A stretch of DNA of 64,000 bases, from assembly GCF_000427645.1 (NCBI RefSeq), contig NZ_KE386571.1, forward strand, positions 1,229,676 to 1,293,675, in the 5' to 3' direction. Origin of the DNA: Sphingomonas phyllosphaerae FA2 (lineage in GTDB: Bacteria > Pseudomonadota > Alphaproteobacteria > Sphingomonadales > Sphingomonadaceae). Below, in pieces: positions 8,597-16,960 of the stretch (position 1 is its first letter; every line of letters starts with the position of its first letter). The notes beneath the pieces were generated by a model. That model saw only the letters and a program-made list of their open reading frames with translations, was not told the origin of the DNA and made no database searches. A program made the position numbers and the translations under genes.

Positions 8597-9292
8597 TCAG
8601 GCTTCGTCGGTGTCGGCGAGGATCCAGTTCGGGTCCGAGGCGCGGACGGTACGGACGAAGGTCCAGACGTCATGCGTCTGCACCGCGTCGCTGGTCGAGC
8701 CGGCAACGACATTGCCGTCCGCATCGCGCGTCACCGCGGCGATGTCGGCATCGAAGCGCACCGCGACACGTGCCTCGCCGTTCGCCACGCCCGCCGACAC
8801 GATCGTCGCACGCTCGATCGCAATCAGACGGTTGTCGAGAACCTGCCCCTGCGCGTTGCGCGTCTCGATCGCCTCGGCGAAGGCGGCATGGACGTCGTCG
8901 CTGACCAGATCGCGCAGCGCCGTCTCGTCACCGCGCCAGAACGCTTCGAGGATCATACGATATGCCGACTTGGCGCCTTCGAGAAAGCGCGTCACGTCAA
9001 AGCTCGGCTCCGCGGAGACGATCGCGCGCAGGCCGGGCTCGGTCGCGGTGTCGAACGGCCGCGTCGCGGGCTCGCGCATCTCGGCGGCGGGCTCGATCGC
9101 GCGGGGCACCGCCACCGACGCCACCCGCTCCTCGGCGGGCTTGGGCAGCGGCTGTTCATGGCCGGAGCGCTTGCCCAGAACCGAATAGAGTCGCAGCGCC
9201 AGAAAGCCGGCGACCATGGCGAGCAGGACAACGTAGAACACGGCAACTCCAGTAAGCTGGTGTGCGTACATAGGCGCGTGGGCACCGAACAT
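8597..9292 (-). CDS. Tim44/TimA-family putative adaptor protein
   Basis: A membrane-anchored protein with one N-terminal helix (AVFYVVLLAMVAGFLALRLY), a proline/acid-rich linker, then a Tim44-like C-terminal domain beginning near EPSFDVTRFLEGAKSAYRMI and ending WTFVRTVRASDPNWILADTD. The domain resembles mitochondrial Tim44, which tethers import motors; the bacterial proteins are thought to work in the envelope but their role is unsettled. The start is uncertain: ATG 9334, 9292 and 9271 are in frame, none with a clear ribosome site; I give 9292. It is divergent from secB and heads the mltA-smr unit. Confidence 0.82.
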   Translation of the reverse strand: MFGAHAPMYAHQLTGVAVFYVVLLAMVAGFLALRLYSVLGKRSGHEQPLPKPAEERVASVAVPRAIEPAAEMREPATRPFDTATEPGLRAIVSAEPSFDVTRFLEGAKSAYRMILEAFWRGDETALRDLVSDDVHAAFAEAIETRNAQGQVLDNRLIAIERATIVSAGVANGEARVAVRFDADIAAVTRDADGNVVAGSTSDAVQTHDVWTFVRTVRASDPNWILADTDEA

Positions 9293-9432
9293 CAAATCGC
9301 CCAACCCGCCTATTGTATCCGCCGCACCGCGCATCCGCGATTGTCACGTCCGCGGGGCGCTGCTAACCGCCCGACACTTTCCCGCGCGGCGCCGCACCGG
9401 CGCGCGCCTGGCCTGACGATAGGGGTAGGACG

Positions 9433-9936
9433 ATGGACGAATTCAGCAATGCCGGCGGCGAACCGCTCGCCAACGGGGCCGACACGGCGCCGGCCGCGGG
9501 GCTGATCTCGCAATATGTGAAAGATCTGTCGTTCGAGAACCCGAACGCGCCCGCGATCTATCAGGAGCCGCAAGCGCCCGAGATCAACGTGCAGTTCGAC
9601 ATCGGCGCGGCGCAGGTCGCCGACGAGGTCCACGAGGTCACGCTGAAGATCGAGGTGCGCGCCACCACCGGCGGCAAGACCGCGTTCATCGCCGAGCTGT
9701 CCTATGCCGGGCTGTTCGGGCTGCGCAACGTGCCGGCCGATCATGTCCAGCCGTTCCTGCTGGGCGAAGGCCCGCGCCTGCTGTTCCCGTTCGCGCGCCG
9801 CGTCGTCGCCGATGCGATCCGCGACGGCGGCTTCCCGCCGCTACTGCTCGAGCCGATCGATTTCAACGCGCTGTTCCTCCAGCAGGCACAGGCGCAGGGC
9901 GTGTCGTTCGGCGCCGAAGACGCCGGTCAGGCGTAA
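9433..9936 (+). CDS. secB: Protein-export chaperone SecB
   Basis: A 167-residue protein with the SecB core: QYVKDLSFENPNAP, INVQFDIGAAQV, HEVTLKIEVRA and the C-terminal LLFPFARRVVADAIRDGGFP and PLLLEPIDF motifs. SecB is a homotetramer that keeps preproteins unfolded and hands them to SecA. The N-terminal extension (about 22 residues) is Gly/Ala/Asn-rich, as is common in alphaproteobacteria. It is followed after 27 nt by murJ on the same strand and stands divergent from the Tim44-like gene. Confidence 0.97.
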   Translation: MDEFSNAGGEPLANGADTAPAAGLISQYVKDLSFENPNAPAIYQEPQAPEINVQFDIGAAQVADEVHEVTLKIEVRATTGGKTAFIAELSYAGLFGLRNVPADHVQPFLLGEGPRLLFPFARRVVADAIRDGGFPPLLLEPIDFNALFLQQAQAQGVSFGAEDAGQA

Positions 9937-9963
9937 GCCACACGAGCGGGTGAGGATCGGCGG

Positions 9964-11550
9964 ATGAACCTCGCCCGCGCTTTGGGATCGATCGGTGGGT
10001 TGACCTTGGTCAGCCGCGTACTCGCGTTGGTGCGCGACACGTTGCAGGCCAGCTATGTCGGCGCGAGCTTCGCCTCGGACGCGTTCTTCGTCGCCTTCCG
10101 ACTGCCGAACATGTTCCGCGCGCTGTTCGCGGAGGGTGCCTTCTCCGCCGCGTTCATTCCCCTGTTCAACCGCAAGGTCGCGGAAGGCGGCGGGACCGCG
10201 GCGGGAATCGACTTCGCCGAGCGCGCGCTGGCGCTGCTGTTCCCGGTGCTGCTGGTGATGACCGCGCTGATGCTAGCGGCGGCGTGGCCATTGACATGGG
10301 CGCTGTCCGGCGGGTTCGACCGCCAGCATCCGACGCCGGAGCAATTCGCCTTCGCGGTGATGCTGTCGCGCTTCACCATCCCCTATCTGCTGTTGATTTC
10401 GCTGGTGTCGCTGCTTGGCGGCATCCTCAATTCGCTGCATCGCTTCTGGGTCAATGCCGCCGCGCCGATCCTGCTCAACATCGCGATGGTCGGCGCGCTG
10501 ATCTTCTTCCACGGCGGCGATCCCTATGCGACCGCGCGGGCGCAGGCGATCTCGGTCACGGTCGGCGGCGCGCTGCAACTCGCATGGCTGTGGTGGGCGT
10601 GCCGACGCGCGGGCGTGAGCCTCAAGCTGCGCCGCCCGCGCATCGACGACGACGTCAAGCAGATGCTGAAGCTGATCGTCCCCGCCGCGACCGGCGCGGG
10701 CGCGGCGCAGATCAACCTCGCGATCTCGACCGCGCTGGCGGGCGGGCTGCTGTCGGCGGGGTCGATCTCGGCGATCTATTATGCCGACCGGCTGAACCAG
10801 TTGCCGCTCGGGCTGATCGGGATCGGGCTGGGAACGATCCTGTTGCCCGTCGTGTCGCGTTTGCTGTCGCAGGGCCGCGAGGCGGAAGCGATGGAGACGC
10901 AGAACCGCGGGCTCGAACTCGCGCTGTTTCTCACCTTGCCCGCTACCGCCGCGTTCGTCTTCGCCGCCGAGCCGATCGTGCGCGGGCTGTTCCAGCACGG
11001 CGCGTTCGACAGCGGCGATACGGTGCGCGCGGCGCAGGCGCTCGCCGCCTTCTCGCTGGGGCTACCGAGCTATGTGCTGGTCAAGGTCCTCACACCCGGC
11101 TTCTACGCGCGCGCCGACACGAAGACGCCGGTGCGGCTGGCGCTCTACTCGGTCGCGATCAATTTGGTTGGCAATTTGATCCTAATCCCGACGCTGGCGC
11201 ACTGGAATATCGGGCAGATCGGTCCACCGCTGGCGACCGCGCTCGCCTCGACCGTCAACGTCGTGTCGCTCTATGTCGTGCTGGTGCGCCGCGGGCATTT
11301 CGCGCTCGACCCGCAGGTCAGGCGCAAGGTGCCGCGTCTTGCGCTCGCCGCGCTGCTGATGGGCGGGGCGCTGTTGCTGGTAGCGCCCTTCGTCGCCCCG
11401 TATCTGACCGGCAGCTTCGTCATTCGCGCGCTTGCCTTGACCGTCCTCGTCGGCGCGGGTGTCGCGATCTATGCGCTGGCGTGCGTCGTTACCGGGGCGT
11501 ATCGCCTCGCCGATCTCAAAACCCTCCTTCGTCGCAGAGCTTCTACCTGA
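9964..11550 (+). CDS. murJ: Lipid II flippase MurJ
   Basis: A 528-residue polytopic membrane protein of the MOP exporter superfamily that flips lipid II across the inner membrane for peptidoglycan synthesis. The conserved N-terminus RALGSIGGLTLVSRVLALVR and the following DAFFVAFRLPNMFRALFAEG segment are diagnostic for MviN/MurJ. About 14 hydrophobic segments are distributed along the length. The ATG at 9964 follows GGTGAGGATCGGCGG. Its TGA stop overlaps the trpS ATG by one base (TGATG), implying coupled translation. Confidence 0.96.
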   Translation: MNLARALGSIGGLTLVSRVLALVRDTLQASYVGASFASDAFFVAFRLPNMFRALFAEGAFSAAFIPLFNRKVAEGGGTAAGIDFAERALALLFPVLLVMTALMLAAAWPLTWALSGGFDRQHPTPEQFAFAVMLSRFTIPYLLLISLVSLLGGILNSLHRFWVNAAAPILLNIAMVGALIFFHGGDPYATARAQAISVTVGGALQLAWLWWACRRAGVSLKLRRPRIDDDVKQMLKLIVPAATGAGAAQINLAISTALAGGLLSAGSISAIYYADRLNQLPLGLIGIGLGTILLPVVSRLLSQGREAEAMETQNRGLELALFLTLPATAAFVFAAEPIVRGLFQHGAFDSGDTVRAAQALAAFSLGLPSYVLVKVLTPGFYARADTKTPVRLALYSVAINLVGNLILIPTLAHWNIGQIGPPLATALASTVNVVSLYVVLVRRGHFALDPQVRRKVPRLALAALLMGGALLLVAPFVAPYLTGSFVIRALALTVLVGAGVAIYALACVVTGAYRLADLKTLLRRRAST

Positions 11551-12566
11551 TGACCAACATGCGCGTCCTCTCCGGCATTAAGCCGACCGGCAACCTCCAC
11601 CTCGGCAATTACCTCGGCGCAGTGAAGCAGTGGGTGGCGATGCAGGACGACATCCAGGCGTCGGGCGGCGAGACGATGTATTTCATCGCCGACCTCCACG
11701 GCCTGACCGAGTTCATCGCGCCGGCCGAGATGACCGCCAACACCGTCGAGATGACCGCGACGCTGATCGCCGCCGGGATCGATCCGGCGCGCTCGATCGT
11801 GTTCAATCAGGCGCGCGTGCCCGCGCATGCCGAGCTGGCGTGGCTGCTCAACAATGTCGCGCGGGTCGGCTGGCTGAACCGCATGACGCAGTTCAAGGAC
11901 AAGGCCGGCAAGAACCGTGAGGGCGCGTCGGTCGGGCTGTACGACTATCCGGTGCTGATGGCGGCCGATGTGCTGCTGTACAATGCGACGCACGTTCCGG
12001 TCGGCGAGGATCAGAAGCAGCATCTGGAGCTGACCCGCGACATCGCGACCAAGTTCAACACCGATTACGGAACCGAGCTGTTCACCCTGCCCGAGCCGTT
12101 GGTCAGCAAGGCCGCGCCGCGCATCATGTCGTTGCGCGATGCGGGTGCGAAGATGTCGAAGTCGAACCCGTCCGAACAATCGGTCGTCAAGCTGGTCGAC
12201 AGCGACGAGGTGATCGCCGACAAGTTCCGCAAGGCCAAGACCGACCCCGATCTGCTGCCCGCCACGGTCGCGGAGCTGGAGGGGCGGCCCGAAGCGCGCA
12301 ATCTGCTGACGATCTTCGCGGCACTGGCCGATCGCACGCCCGACGCGGTGCTGTCGGATTATGCGGGCAAGGGCTTCGGGCAGTTCAAGCCCGACCTCGC
12401 CGATCTGGCGGTCGCCAGGCTCGGCCCGATCCGCGATGAGATGCTGCGGCTGCTGAACGATCGCGGCGCGATCAACGCGATCCTGCGCGATGGTGCCGAG
12501 CGTGCGGCTGAACTGGCGGCACCGACCCTGCATCGCGCACAGGAAGCGATGGGGCTGCTGGTCTGA
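11550..12566 (+). CDS. trpS: Tryptophan--tRNA ligase
   Basis: A 338-residue class I aminoacyl-tRNA synthetase charging tRNA-Trp. The N-terminal nucleotide-binding motif is GIKPTGNLHLGNYLGA (HLGN at 17-20, the HIGH equivalent) and the second signature is KMSKSNPS around residue 200. The length matches bacterial TrpRS. The ATG at 11550 overlaps the murJ stop. An inverted repeat with 9-bp arms starts 5 nt after the stop codon and may terminate the secB-murJ-trpS unit. Confidence 0.97.
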   Translation: MTNMRVLSGIKPTGNLHLGNYLGAVKQWVAMQDDIQASGGETMYFIADLHGLTEFIAPAEMTANTVEMTATLIAAGIDPARSIVFNQARVPAHAELAWLLNNVARVGWLNRMTQFKDKAGKNREGASVGLYDYPVLMAADVLLYNATHVPVGEDQKQHLELTRDIATKFNTDYGTELFTLPEPLVSKAAPRIMSLRDAGAKMSKSNPSEQSVVKLVDSDEVIADKFRKAKTDPDLLPATVAELEGRPEARNLLTIFAALADRTPDAVLSDYAGKGFGQFKPDLADLAVARLGPIRDEMLRLLNDRGAINAILRDGAERAAELAAPTLHRAQEAMGLLV

Positions 12567-12571
12567 TCCGG

Positions 12572-12600
12572 TTGGCGCGTAACGCCATGTCACGCGCCAA
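12572..12600. repeat. Perfect 9-bp inverted repeat after trpS
   Basis: TTGGCGCGT (12572-12580) and ACGCGCCAA (12592-12600) are exact inverted copies around an 11-nt loop. There is no T-run, so a factor-independent terminator is only one reading. Its centre is about 90 nt upstream of the -24 element at 12673, a distance typical of enhancer sites used by sigma-54 activators, so a protein-binding site is also possible. Confidence 0.55.
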
Positions 12601-12672
12601 GTTTCGGCAAATGTCACCGGTAGCTGCCGGCGGATCGTCATAAATCCAGCGGAAAACGGCGCTTTGCGCATT

Positions 12673-12688
12673 TGGCATCGGTCTTGCT
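12673..12688 (+). promoter_or_regulatory. Candidate sigma-54 (-24/-12) promoter of the PspC-domain gene
   Basis: TGGCATCGGTCTTGCT matches the RpoN consensus TGGCAC-N5-TTGCW: the invariant GG (12674-12675) and GC (12686-12687) are 12 nt apart as required. A start near 12699 would give a leader of about 17 nt before the ATG at 12716. In enterobacteria, psp genes are driven by sigma-54 with PspF, which supports the assignment by analogy. Confidence 0.6.
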
Positions 12689-12715
12689 GAGCGTCTCGCA
12701 ACAATGGAGCGAGAC

Positions 12716-13003
12716 ATGACCGATCACACCACCACCCTCGTTGCTGCCCCCCGCGACAATCTATTCGGCGTGTGTGCCGCGCTTGGCGAAGACTTCGGGT
12801 TCAATCCGCTCTGGCTGCGGCTCGGCTTCGCGGTCGCGCTGCTGTTCTCGCTCGAGAAGGTGTTGCTCGCCTATGTCGCGCTAGGCGTGCTGGTGCTGGT
12901 CAGTCGGCTGCTCTTCCCGAACCGCAGGCGGGCGGTGGCGACCGACGTGCCGGCCACGGCGGCGAATGAGGCGGATGAAGAGGAATATCGGCAGGCGGCC
13001 TGA
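12716..13003 (+). CDS. PspC-domain protein
   Basis: A 95-residue small membrane protein. Residues about 8-60 form a PspC domain: an N-terminal segment APRDNLFGVCAALGEDFGFN, then PLWLRLGFAVALLFS and a second hydrophobic stretch VLLAYVALGVLVLVSRLLF. The C-terminus is acidic and Ala-rich. PspC domains act in the phage-shock envelope stress response as membrane sensors or effectors. ATG 12716 is chosen because GGAGCGAG lies just upstream; the in-frame ATG at 12704 is inside that ribosome site. The gene stands alone, with a sigma-54-like promoter upstream, and converges with dnaA. Confidence 0.85.
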   Translation: MTDHTTTLVAAPRDNLFGVCAALGEDFGFNPLWLRLGFAVALLFSLEKVLLAYVALGVLVLVSRLLFPNRRRAVATDVPATAANEADEEEYRQAA

Positions 13004-13060
13004 TCGCCCGGCTGCTGCGGCGTCGCAGAGGCTTAGTGACGTAGGTTGGATCATCCTTCC

Positions 13061-13135
13061 GTCATTGCGAGCGGAGCGAAGCAATCCAGATTCGGCCCAG
13101 GACTCGCTGGATCGCTTCGCTACGCTCGCAATGAC
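13061..13135. repeat. Family A intergenic inverted repeat, copy 2
   Basis: Begins GTCATTGCGAGCGGAGCGAA and ends CTACGCTCGCAATGAC, with inner arms GCAATCCAG and CTGGATCGC. It lies between the converging PspC-domain gene and dnaA, 58 nt after the former's stop. Confidence 0.88.
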
Positions 13136-13168
13136 GCTTCAGGATAAAGCCCGAACTGACGAACTGCG

Positions 13169-14557
13169 TCAGGCGTCCAGCTGTCCCAGCAGCACATGGA
13201 CCGCCTGATCGACCTCACGGTCGCTGTCGCGCAATTCTTCGATCCGGCGCACCGCATGGATCACCGTCGAGTGATCGCGACCGCCGAACTTGCGGCCGAT
13301 CTCCGGCAACGAGCGGGTGGTGAGGCGCTTGGCGAGATACATCGCAATCTGTCGCGGACGGGCGATCGCTCTGGCGCGACGTGCCGAGAGCAGATCGAGC
13401 GGCTTAAGCTCGAAATGCTCGCACACCAGCTTCTGGATCTGATCGATCGTTACCCGACGCTGATGCCCGCGCAACATGTCGCCGAGCGTCTGCGTCGCGA
13501 AGTCGAGATCGATCGTCTGCCCGGTCAGCATCGCATAGGCGGTGACGCGGGTGAGCGCGCCCTCCAGCTCGCGAATGCTGGAGGTGATCCGCTCGGCCAG
13601 CAGGTCGAGCACCGCTGCCGGTACGCGGACGTCGGGCATTTCGGCGACCCGGCGCGCGAGCACGGTGCGGCGCAGCTCCGGCGACGACGGGCGGATGTCG
13701 ACGACCAGTCCCGACCCCAGCCGGTTGAGGATGCGGGCCTCGATTCCGTCCAGCGCCTGCGGCGCACGATCGGCGGCGATCACCAGCCGCTTGCCCGCCG
13801 CCATGATCTCGTTGACCGTGTGGAAGAACTCGTCCTGCGTCACGTCCTTGCCAGCGATGAACTGCAAGTCGTCAATCAGCAGCAGGTCGCAGCCGCGCAG
13901 CTTCGCCTTGAACGCGAACGTATCGCGCGCGCGCATCGCGGCTACGAACTCGAACATGAAGCGCTCGGCCGACATCAGCATCACCCGCGCTTGCGGGTGA
14001 TCCGCGAGGAAGCGATGCGCGATGGCGTTCATCAGGTGGGTCTTGCCCTGCCCGGTGCCGCCGTGGAGAAACAAAGGGCTGAACCGGACCGGCCCGGGCG
14101 CGGCAAGCGCCTGCGCGGCGTTGAGCGCGACCATGTTCGAGGCATCGACGACGAAACGATCGAAGGTCAGGCGCGCGTCTAGCGACGGCCGATCGACGGC
14201 GGCGCCGCTCGAGGGCGCTGCAACAGTCGGGGCGGCCGCCGGCACGGGCGCCGAGGCCGGCGCGGGGGCAGCAAGCACGACGGGCGCCGCGGCCCGGGCG
14301 ACGGTGTCGATTGCGACGCTGCGCACGCCCGGGAGCACCGCACGAAATTCGTGAAGCAGACGATCGGCGTAGTGGCTCTTCACCCAATTGGTCGCAAACG
14401 CCGACGGCAGCGTCAGGCGAACGTCGGTCGCATCATCGCCCTCTGCCAGTGCAATCGGCGCGAGCCACTGGTCGAACACGCGCGTGCCAGCGGAACGGCG
14501 CAGGTTGGCGCGGACCCGGGCCCACGCCCGTGCCAGTTCGCTAATCCCGTCATCCAT
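13169..14557 (-). CDS. dnaA: Chromosomal replication initiator protein DnaA
   Basis: A 462-residue AAA+ initiator that binds DnaA boxes and melts oriC. N-terminal domain I starts MDDGISELARAWARVRANLR; a Pro/Ala-rich linker follows; the AAA+ domain has Walker A GGTGQGKTHLMNA near residue 167, LLIDDLQFIAGK (Walker B) and GLVVDIRPSSPE. Domain IV ends with the DNA-binding signature GGRDHSTVIHAVRRIEEL. The ATG at 14557 is chosen; an upstream in-frame start (14692) would add 45 residues unlike DnaA. The minus-strand TTGATC-N18-TAATCC at 14721-14750 is a possible promoter. The gene is monocistronic. Confidence 0.97.
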   Translation of the reverse strand: MDDGISELARAWARVRANLRRSAGTRVFDQWLAPIALAEGDDATDVRLTLPSAFATNWVKSHYADRLLHEFRAVLPGVRSVAIDTVARAAAPVVLAAPAPASAPVPAAAPTVAAPSSGAAVDRPSLDARLTFDRFVVDASNMVALNAAQALAAPGPVRFSPLFLHGGTGQGKTHLMNAIAHRFLADHPQARVMLMSAERFMFEFVAAMRARDTFAFKAKLRGCDLLLIDDLQFIAGKDVTQDEFFHTVNEIMAAGKRLVIAADRAPQALDGIEARILNRLGSGLVVDIRPSSPELRRTVLARRVAEMPDVRVPAAVLDLLAERITSSIRELEGALTRVTAYAMLTGQTIDLDFATQTLGDMLRGHQRRVTIDQIQKLVCEHFELKPLDLLSARRARAIARPRQIAMYLAKRLTTRSLPEIGRKFGGRDHSTVIHAVRRIEELRDSDREVDQAVHVLLGQLDA

Positions 14558-14943
14558 TCCATCCAAATGCGTCACGCACGTCTCTCCTGCCGCCGCGAAC
14601 CAACCGATCGCGGTGCCATCATTCGCAAAGTCAAACGTCCCCCTGCCCGCGGCCCCTAGCGCGTTGGCATCCGAACATTGTTCTTGTGCCACGCTGCACG
14701 GACGGCGGCGCGGTTCGACAGGATTAGGAACAGGCGGGTGAGTCGATCAACCCCGCCAACGGGTACGATTCCGAAATAAAGCGGATTGACTCGCCATCAG
14801 CGGCACAAATGCGTCATATTTCTCATAAGCCTCTGAGATTACTCGCATTTCCTAGCGGTCATCGATCCGCAACTTCCGCGAATCGCGGGGATTCCAAGCG
14901 TTTCTGCCAAGTGCCTTTTTGTTCCTCAGGCCGAAGTTCGCAC
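14558..14943. other. Gene-free region between dnaA and rpsT
   Basis: About 390 nt without a convincing gene. The part near 14755-14940 is visibly richer in A and T than its surroundings. I found no TTATCCACA-type DnaA boxes by eye, so it is not called an origin. The only element offered is a weak minus-strand promoter for dnaA (-35 TTGATC, -10 TAATCC, 14721-14750). Confidence 0.6.
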
Positions 14944-14946
14944 ATG

Positions 14947-14981
14947 CAAAAACGCCCGCCGGGATGGTCCCGACGGGCGTT
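14947..14981 (-). terminator. Rho-independent terminator of rpsT
   Basis: On the minus strand AACGCCCG (14981 to 14974) pairs with CGGGCGTT (14958 to 14951), with inner GGGA/TCCC pairing, and is followed by a T-run (the plus-strand A-run ending at 14952). It begins 24 nt past the rpsT stop codon. Confidence 0.9.
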
Positions 14982-15005
14982 CCGATACGCGATAAAACGC
15001 AGGCA

Positions 15006-15269
15006 TTACGCCAGCGCGGCAACCCGCTTGGTCAGGCGCGAGAACTTGCGCGAGGCGGTGTTGCGATGAAGCACACCCTTCGCCACGCCGCGCTGCATTT
15101 CCGGCTGCGCCGCTGCCAGCGCGGTCGTCGCCGCAGTCTTGTCACCCGCTGCCAGCGCGGCCTCGACCTTCTTCACGAAGGTACGGATGCGACCGACACG
15201 GGCACCGTTGATTTCGGCCCGGCGCTGGTTGCGGCGGATGCGCTTCTTGGCTTGCGGCGTGTTCGCCAT
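15006..15269 (-). CDS. rpsT: 30S ribosomal protein S20
   Basis: An 87-residue basic protein beginning [20 protein letters not shown] and ending [13 protein letters not shown], the conserved pattern of S20, which binds 16S rRNA early in small-subunit assembly. The ATG at 15269 follows AGAGGACGTTC. A strong terminator lies downstream on the same strand, so it is its own unit, with mutM upstream on the same strand about 97 nt away. In many proteobacteria rpsT lies near dnaA, as here. Confidence 0.97.
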   Translation of the reverse strand: MANTPQAKKRIRRNQRRAEINGARVGRIRTFVKKVEAALAAGDKTAATTALAAAQPEMQRGVAKGVLHRNTASRKFSRLTKRVAALA

Positions 15270-15366
15270 GAACGTCCTCTGATAAGTTTCGAATCGATGG
15301 AAAAAGGCGCTGGGTAAGCCCTGCACCCTCGTAAGGCGCGGCCCATAGCCCGCCCCTGCGTCACCG

Positions 15367-16182
15367 TCAACTCCGCTGGCAGTTCGGACACCAGAAGGTC
15401 GAGCGTCCGCCCTCGGCGTAACGCTCCACCGTGCCGCCGCACGCGCACGGCTCGCCGGCCCGGCCGTAGACCGCGAATTGCTTCGAGAAATAGCCCAGCT
15501 CGCCATCAGGGCGCGCATAATCGCGCAGCGTCGACCCGCCTGCCGCGATCGCCGCCTCCAGCACCAACTGCACCGCTGGCACCAGCCGCGCGAGCGCTGG
15601 CTGATCGAGCGTACCGGCGGGCGTGTGCGGATCGATCCGCGCATCGTACAGCGCCTCGCAGACATAGATATTGCCGAGGCCGGCGACGATCCGCTGGTCG
15701 AGCAGCGCGAGCTTGATCGACAGCCGCCGCCCCGCCAGCGCGTGGTGCAGATGCTCGGGCGTGAACTCATCGCCCAGTGGCTCCGGACCGAGCAGGCGGA
15801 AGGCGGGGAAGTCCGCGACCTCGGCAGTCGGCAGCAGATCGACCGACCCGAACCGCCGCGGATCGTTGAGCGCCAGCACGCGCCCCGCCTCGGTCGCCAG
15901 AAGAAGATGGTCGTGCGCCAGCAACTCGGTCGGATCCACGCGCCACCGCCCCGACATACCGAGATGGAAGATCAGCGAATCATCACGGTCGGTATCGATC
16001 ACGCCATATTTGGCGCGCCGTCGCAGCCCGGTGACGCGCGCGCCGGTCAGTCGCTGGCGCAAGTCGGCGGGAAAGGCGCGGCGCAGATTGTCGCGGCGCG
16101 GCTCGACGCGGGTCAGCACCTGTCCCTCCAGCACCGGGCGCAGGCCCCGCACGGTGGTTTCAACCTCTGGCAATTCCGGCAT
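15367..16182 (-). CDS. mutM: Bifunctional DNA-formamidopyrimidine glycosylase/AP lyase
   Basis: A 271-residue Fpg enzyme removing 8-oxoguanine and FapyG from DNA. The catalytic N-terminus [13 protein letters not shown] follows the initiator Met (Pro2 is the nucleophile and Glu3 is the acid). The conserved Lys of RRRAKYG and the FHLGMSGRW motif are present, as is the helix-two-turn-helix [13 protein letters not shown]. The C-terminal zinc finger uses CACGG and CPNC. All key residues are intact. It is divergent from ubiE, with 46 nt between the starts. Confidence 0.97.
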   Translation of the reverse strand: MPELPEVETTVRGLRPVLEGQVLTRVEPRRDNLRRAFPADLRQRLTGARVTGLRRRAKYGVIDTDRDDSLIFHLGMSGRWRVDPTELLAHDHLLLATEAGRVLALNDPRRFGSVDLLPTAEVADFPAFRLLGPEPLGDEFTPEHLHHALAGRRLSIKLALLDQRIVAGLGNIYVCEALYDARIDPHTPAGTLDQPALARLVPAVQLVLEAAIAAGGSTLRDYARPDGELGYFSKQFAVYGRAGEPCACGGTVERYAEGGRSTFWCPNCQRS

Positions 16183-16228
16183 CTCTGCCCCCTAGCCGGT
16201 CGGTCGCATGGCGGCTAGAGCGGCGCAC

Positions 16229-16960
16229 ATGAGCGAAACCGTCTCCTTCGGCTACGAAGACGTCACCCCGACCGAAAAGACCGCGCGCGTGCGCGGGGTC
16301 TTTTCCAATGTCGCCAGCCGCTACGACCTGATGAACGACGCCATGTCCGGCGGCATGCACCGGTTGTGGAAGGATCGCTTCGTGCGCCGCGTGAAGCCGC
16401 GCACGGGCGAGCAGATTCTCGATATGGCCGGTGGCACCGGCGACATCGCCTTCCGCCTCGCCGGAAACGGCGCATCGGTGACGGTCGCGGACATCAATCC
16501 CGAGATGCTGGAGGTCGGGATCGGCCGCGCGCAGCAGCGCGGGATTGACGGGCTGGTGTGGACCGAGGCCAATGCCGAGACGCTGACCTTCCCGGATCGC
16601 TTCTTCGACGCCTATACGATCGCGTTCGGCATCCGGAACGTCACCGACATTCCGAAGGCGCTCCGCGAGGCGCATCGCGTGCTGCGGCGTGGCGGGCGGT
16701 TCTTCTGCCTCGAATTCTCGACCAACGTCTGGCCGGGCTTCGCCGAAGTCTATGACGCTTACTCGCATCATCTGGTGCCGAAGCTGGGGCAATTGCTGGC
16801 CAACGACGCCGACAGCTATCGCTATCTGATCGAGTCGATCCGCCGCTTCCCTGACATGCCGACGTTCGAGCGGATGGTCGGCGAGGCCGGGTTCGTCCAG
16901 ACGAAGGTCGAGCCGATCATGGGTGGGCTGGTCGCGATCCATAGCGGCTGGAAGATTTGA
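16229..16960 (+). CDS. ubiE: Ubiquinone/menaquinone C-methyltransferase UbiE
   Basis: A 243-residue class I SAM methyltransferase carrying out the C-methylation in ubiquinone synthesis. Motif I is DMAGGTGDIAFRLAG near residue 65; the family signatures YDLMNDAMSGGMHRLWKD and AFGIRNVTDIPKALREAHRV are both clear. ATG 16229 (MSETVSFGYEDV) is preferred over 16208 because homologous sequence begins there. Its stop overlaps the TTG start of ubiB by four bases, so the ubiquinone genes are coupled. Confidence 0.96.
   Translation: MSETVSFGYEDVTPTEKTARVRGVFSNVASRYDLMNDAMSGGMHRLWKDRFVRRVKPRTGEQILDMAGGTGDIAFRLAGNGASVTVADINPEMLEVGIGRAQQRGIDGLVWTEANAETLTFPDRFFDAYTIAFGIRNVTDIPKALREAHRVLRRGGRFFCLEFSTNVWPGFAEVYDAYSHHLVPKLGQLLANDADSYRYLIESIRRFPDMPTFERMVGEAGFVQTKVEPIMGGLVAIHSGWKI

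Noticed and set aside
7043..9505. An 820-codon open frame on the plus strand opposite smr, mltA and the Tim44-like gene
   Set aside because: It spans three recognisable minus-strand genes and has no family motifs; stop-free mirror frames are common at high GC.
14558..15005. A chromosomal origin beside dnaA
   Set aside because: No consensus DnaA boxes seen; in many alphaproteobacteria the origin is not next to dnaA, so proximity alone is not evidence.
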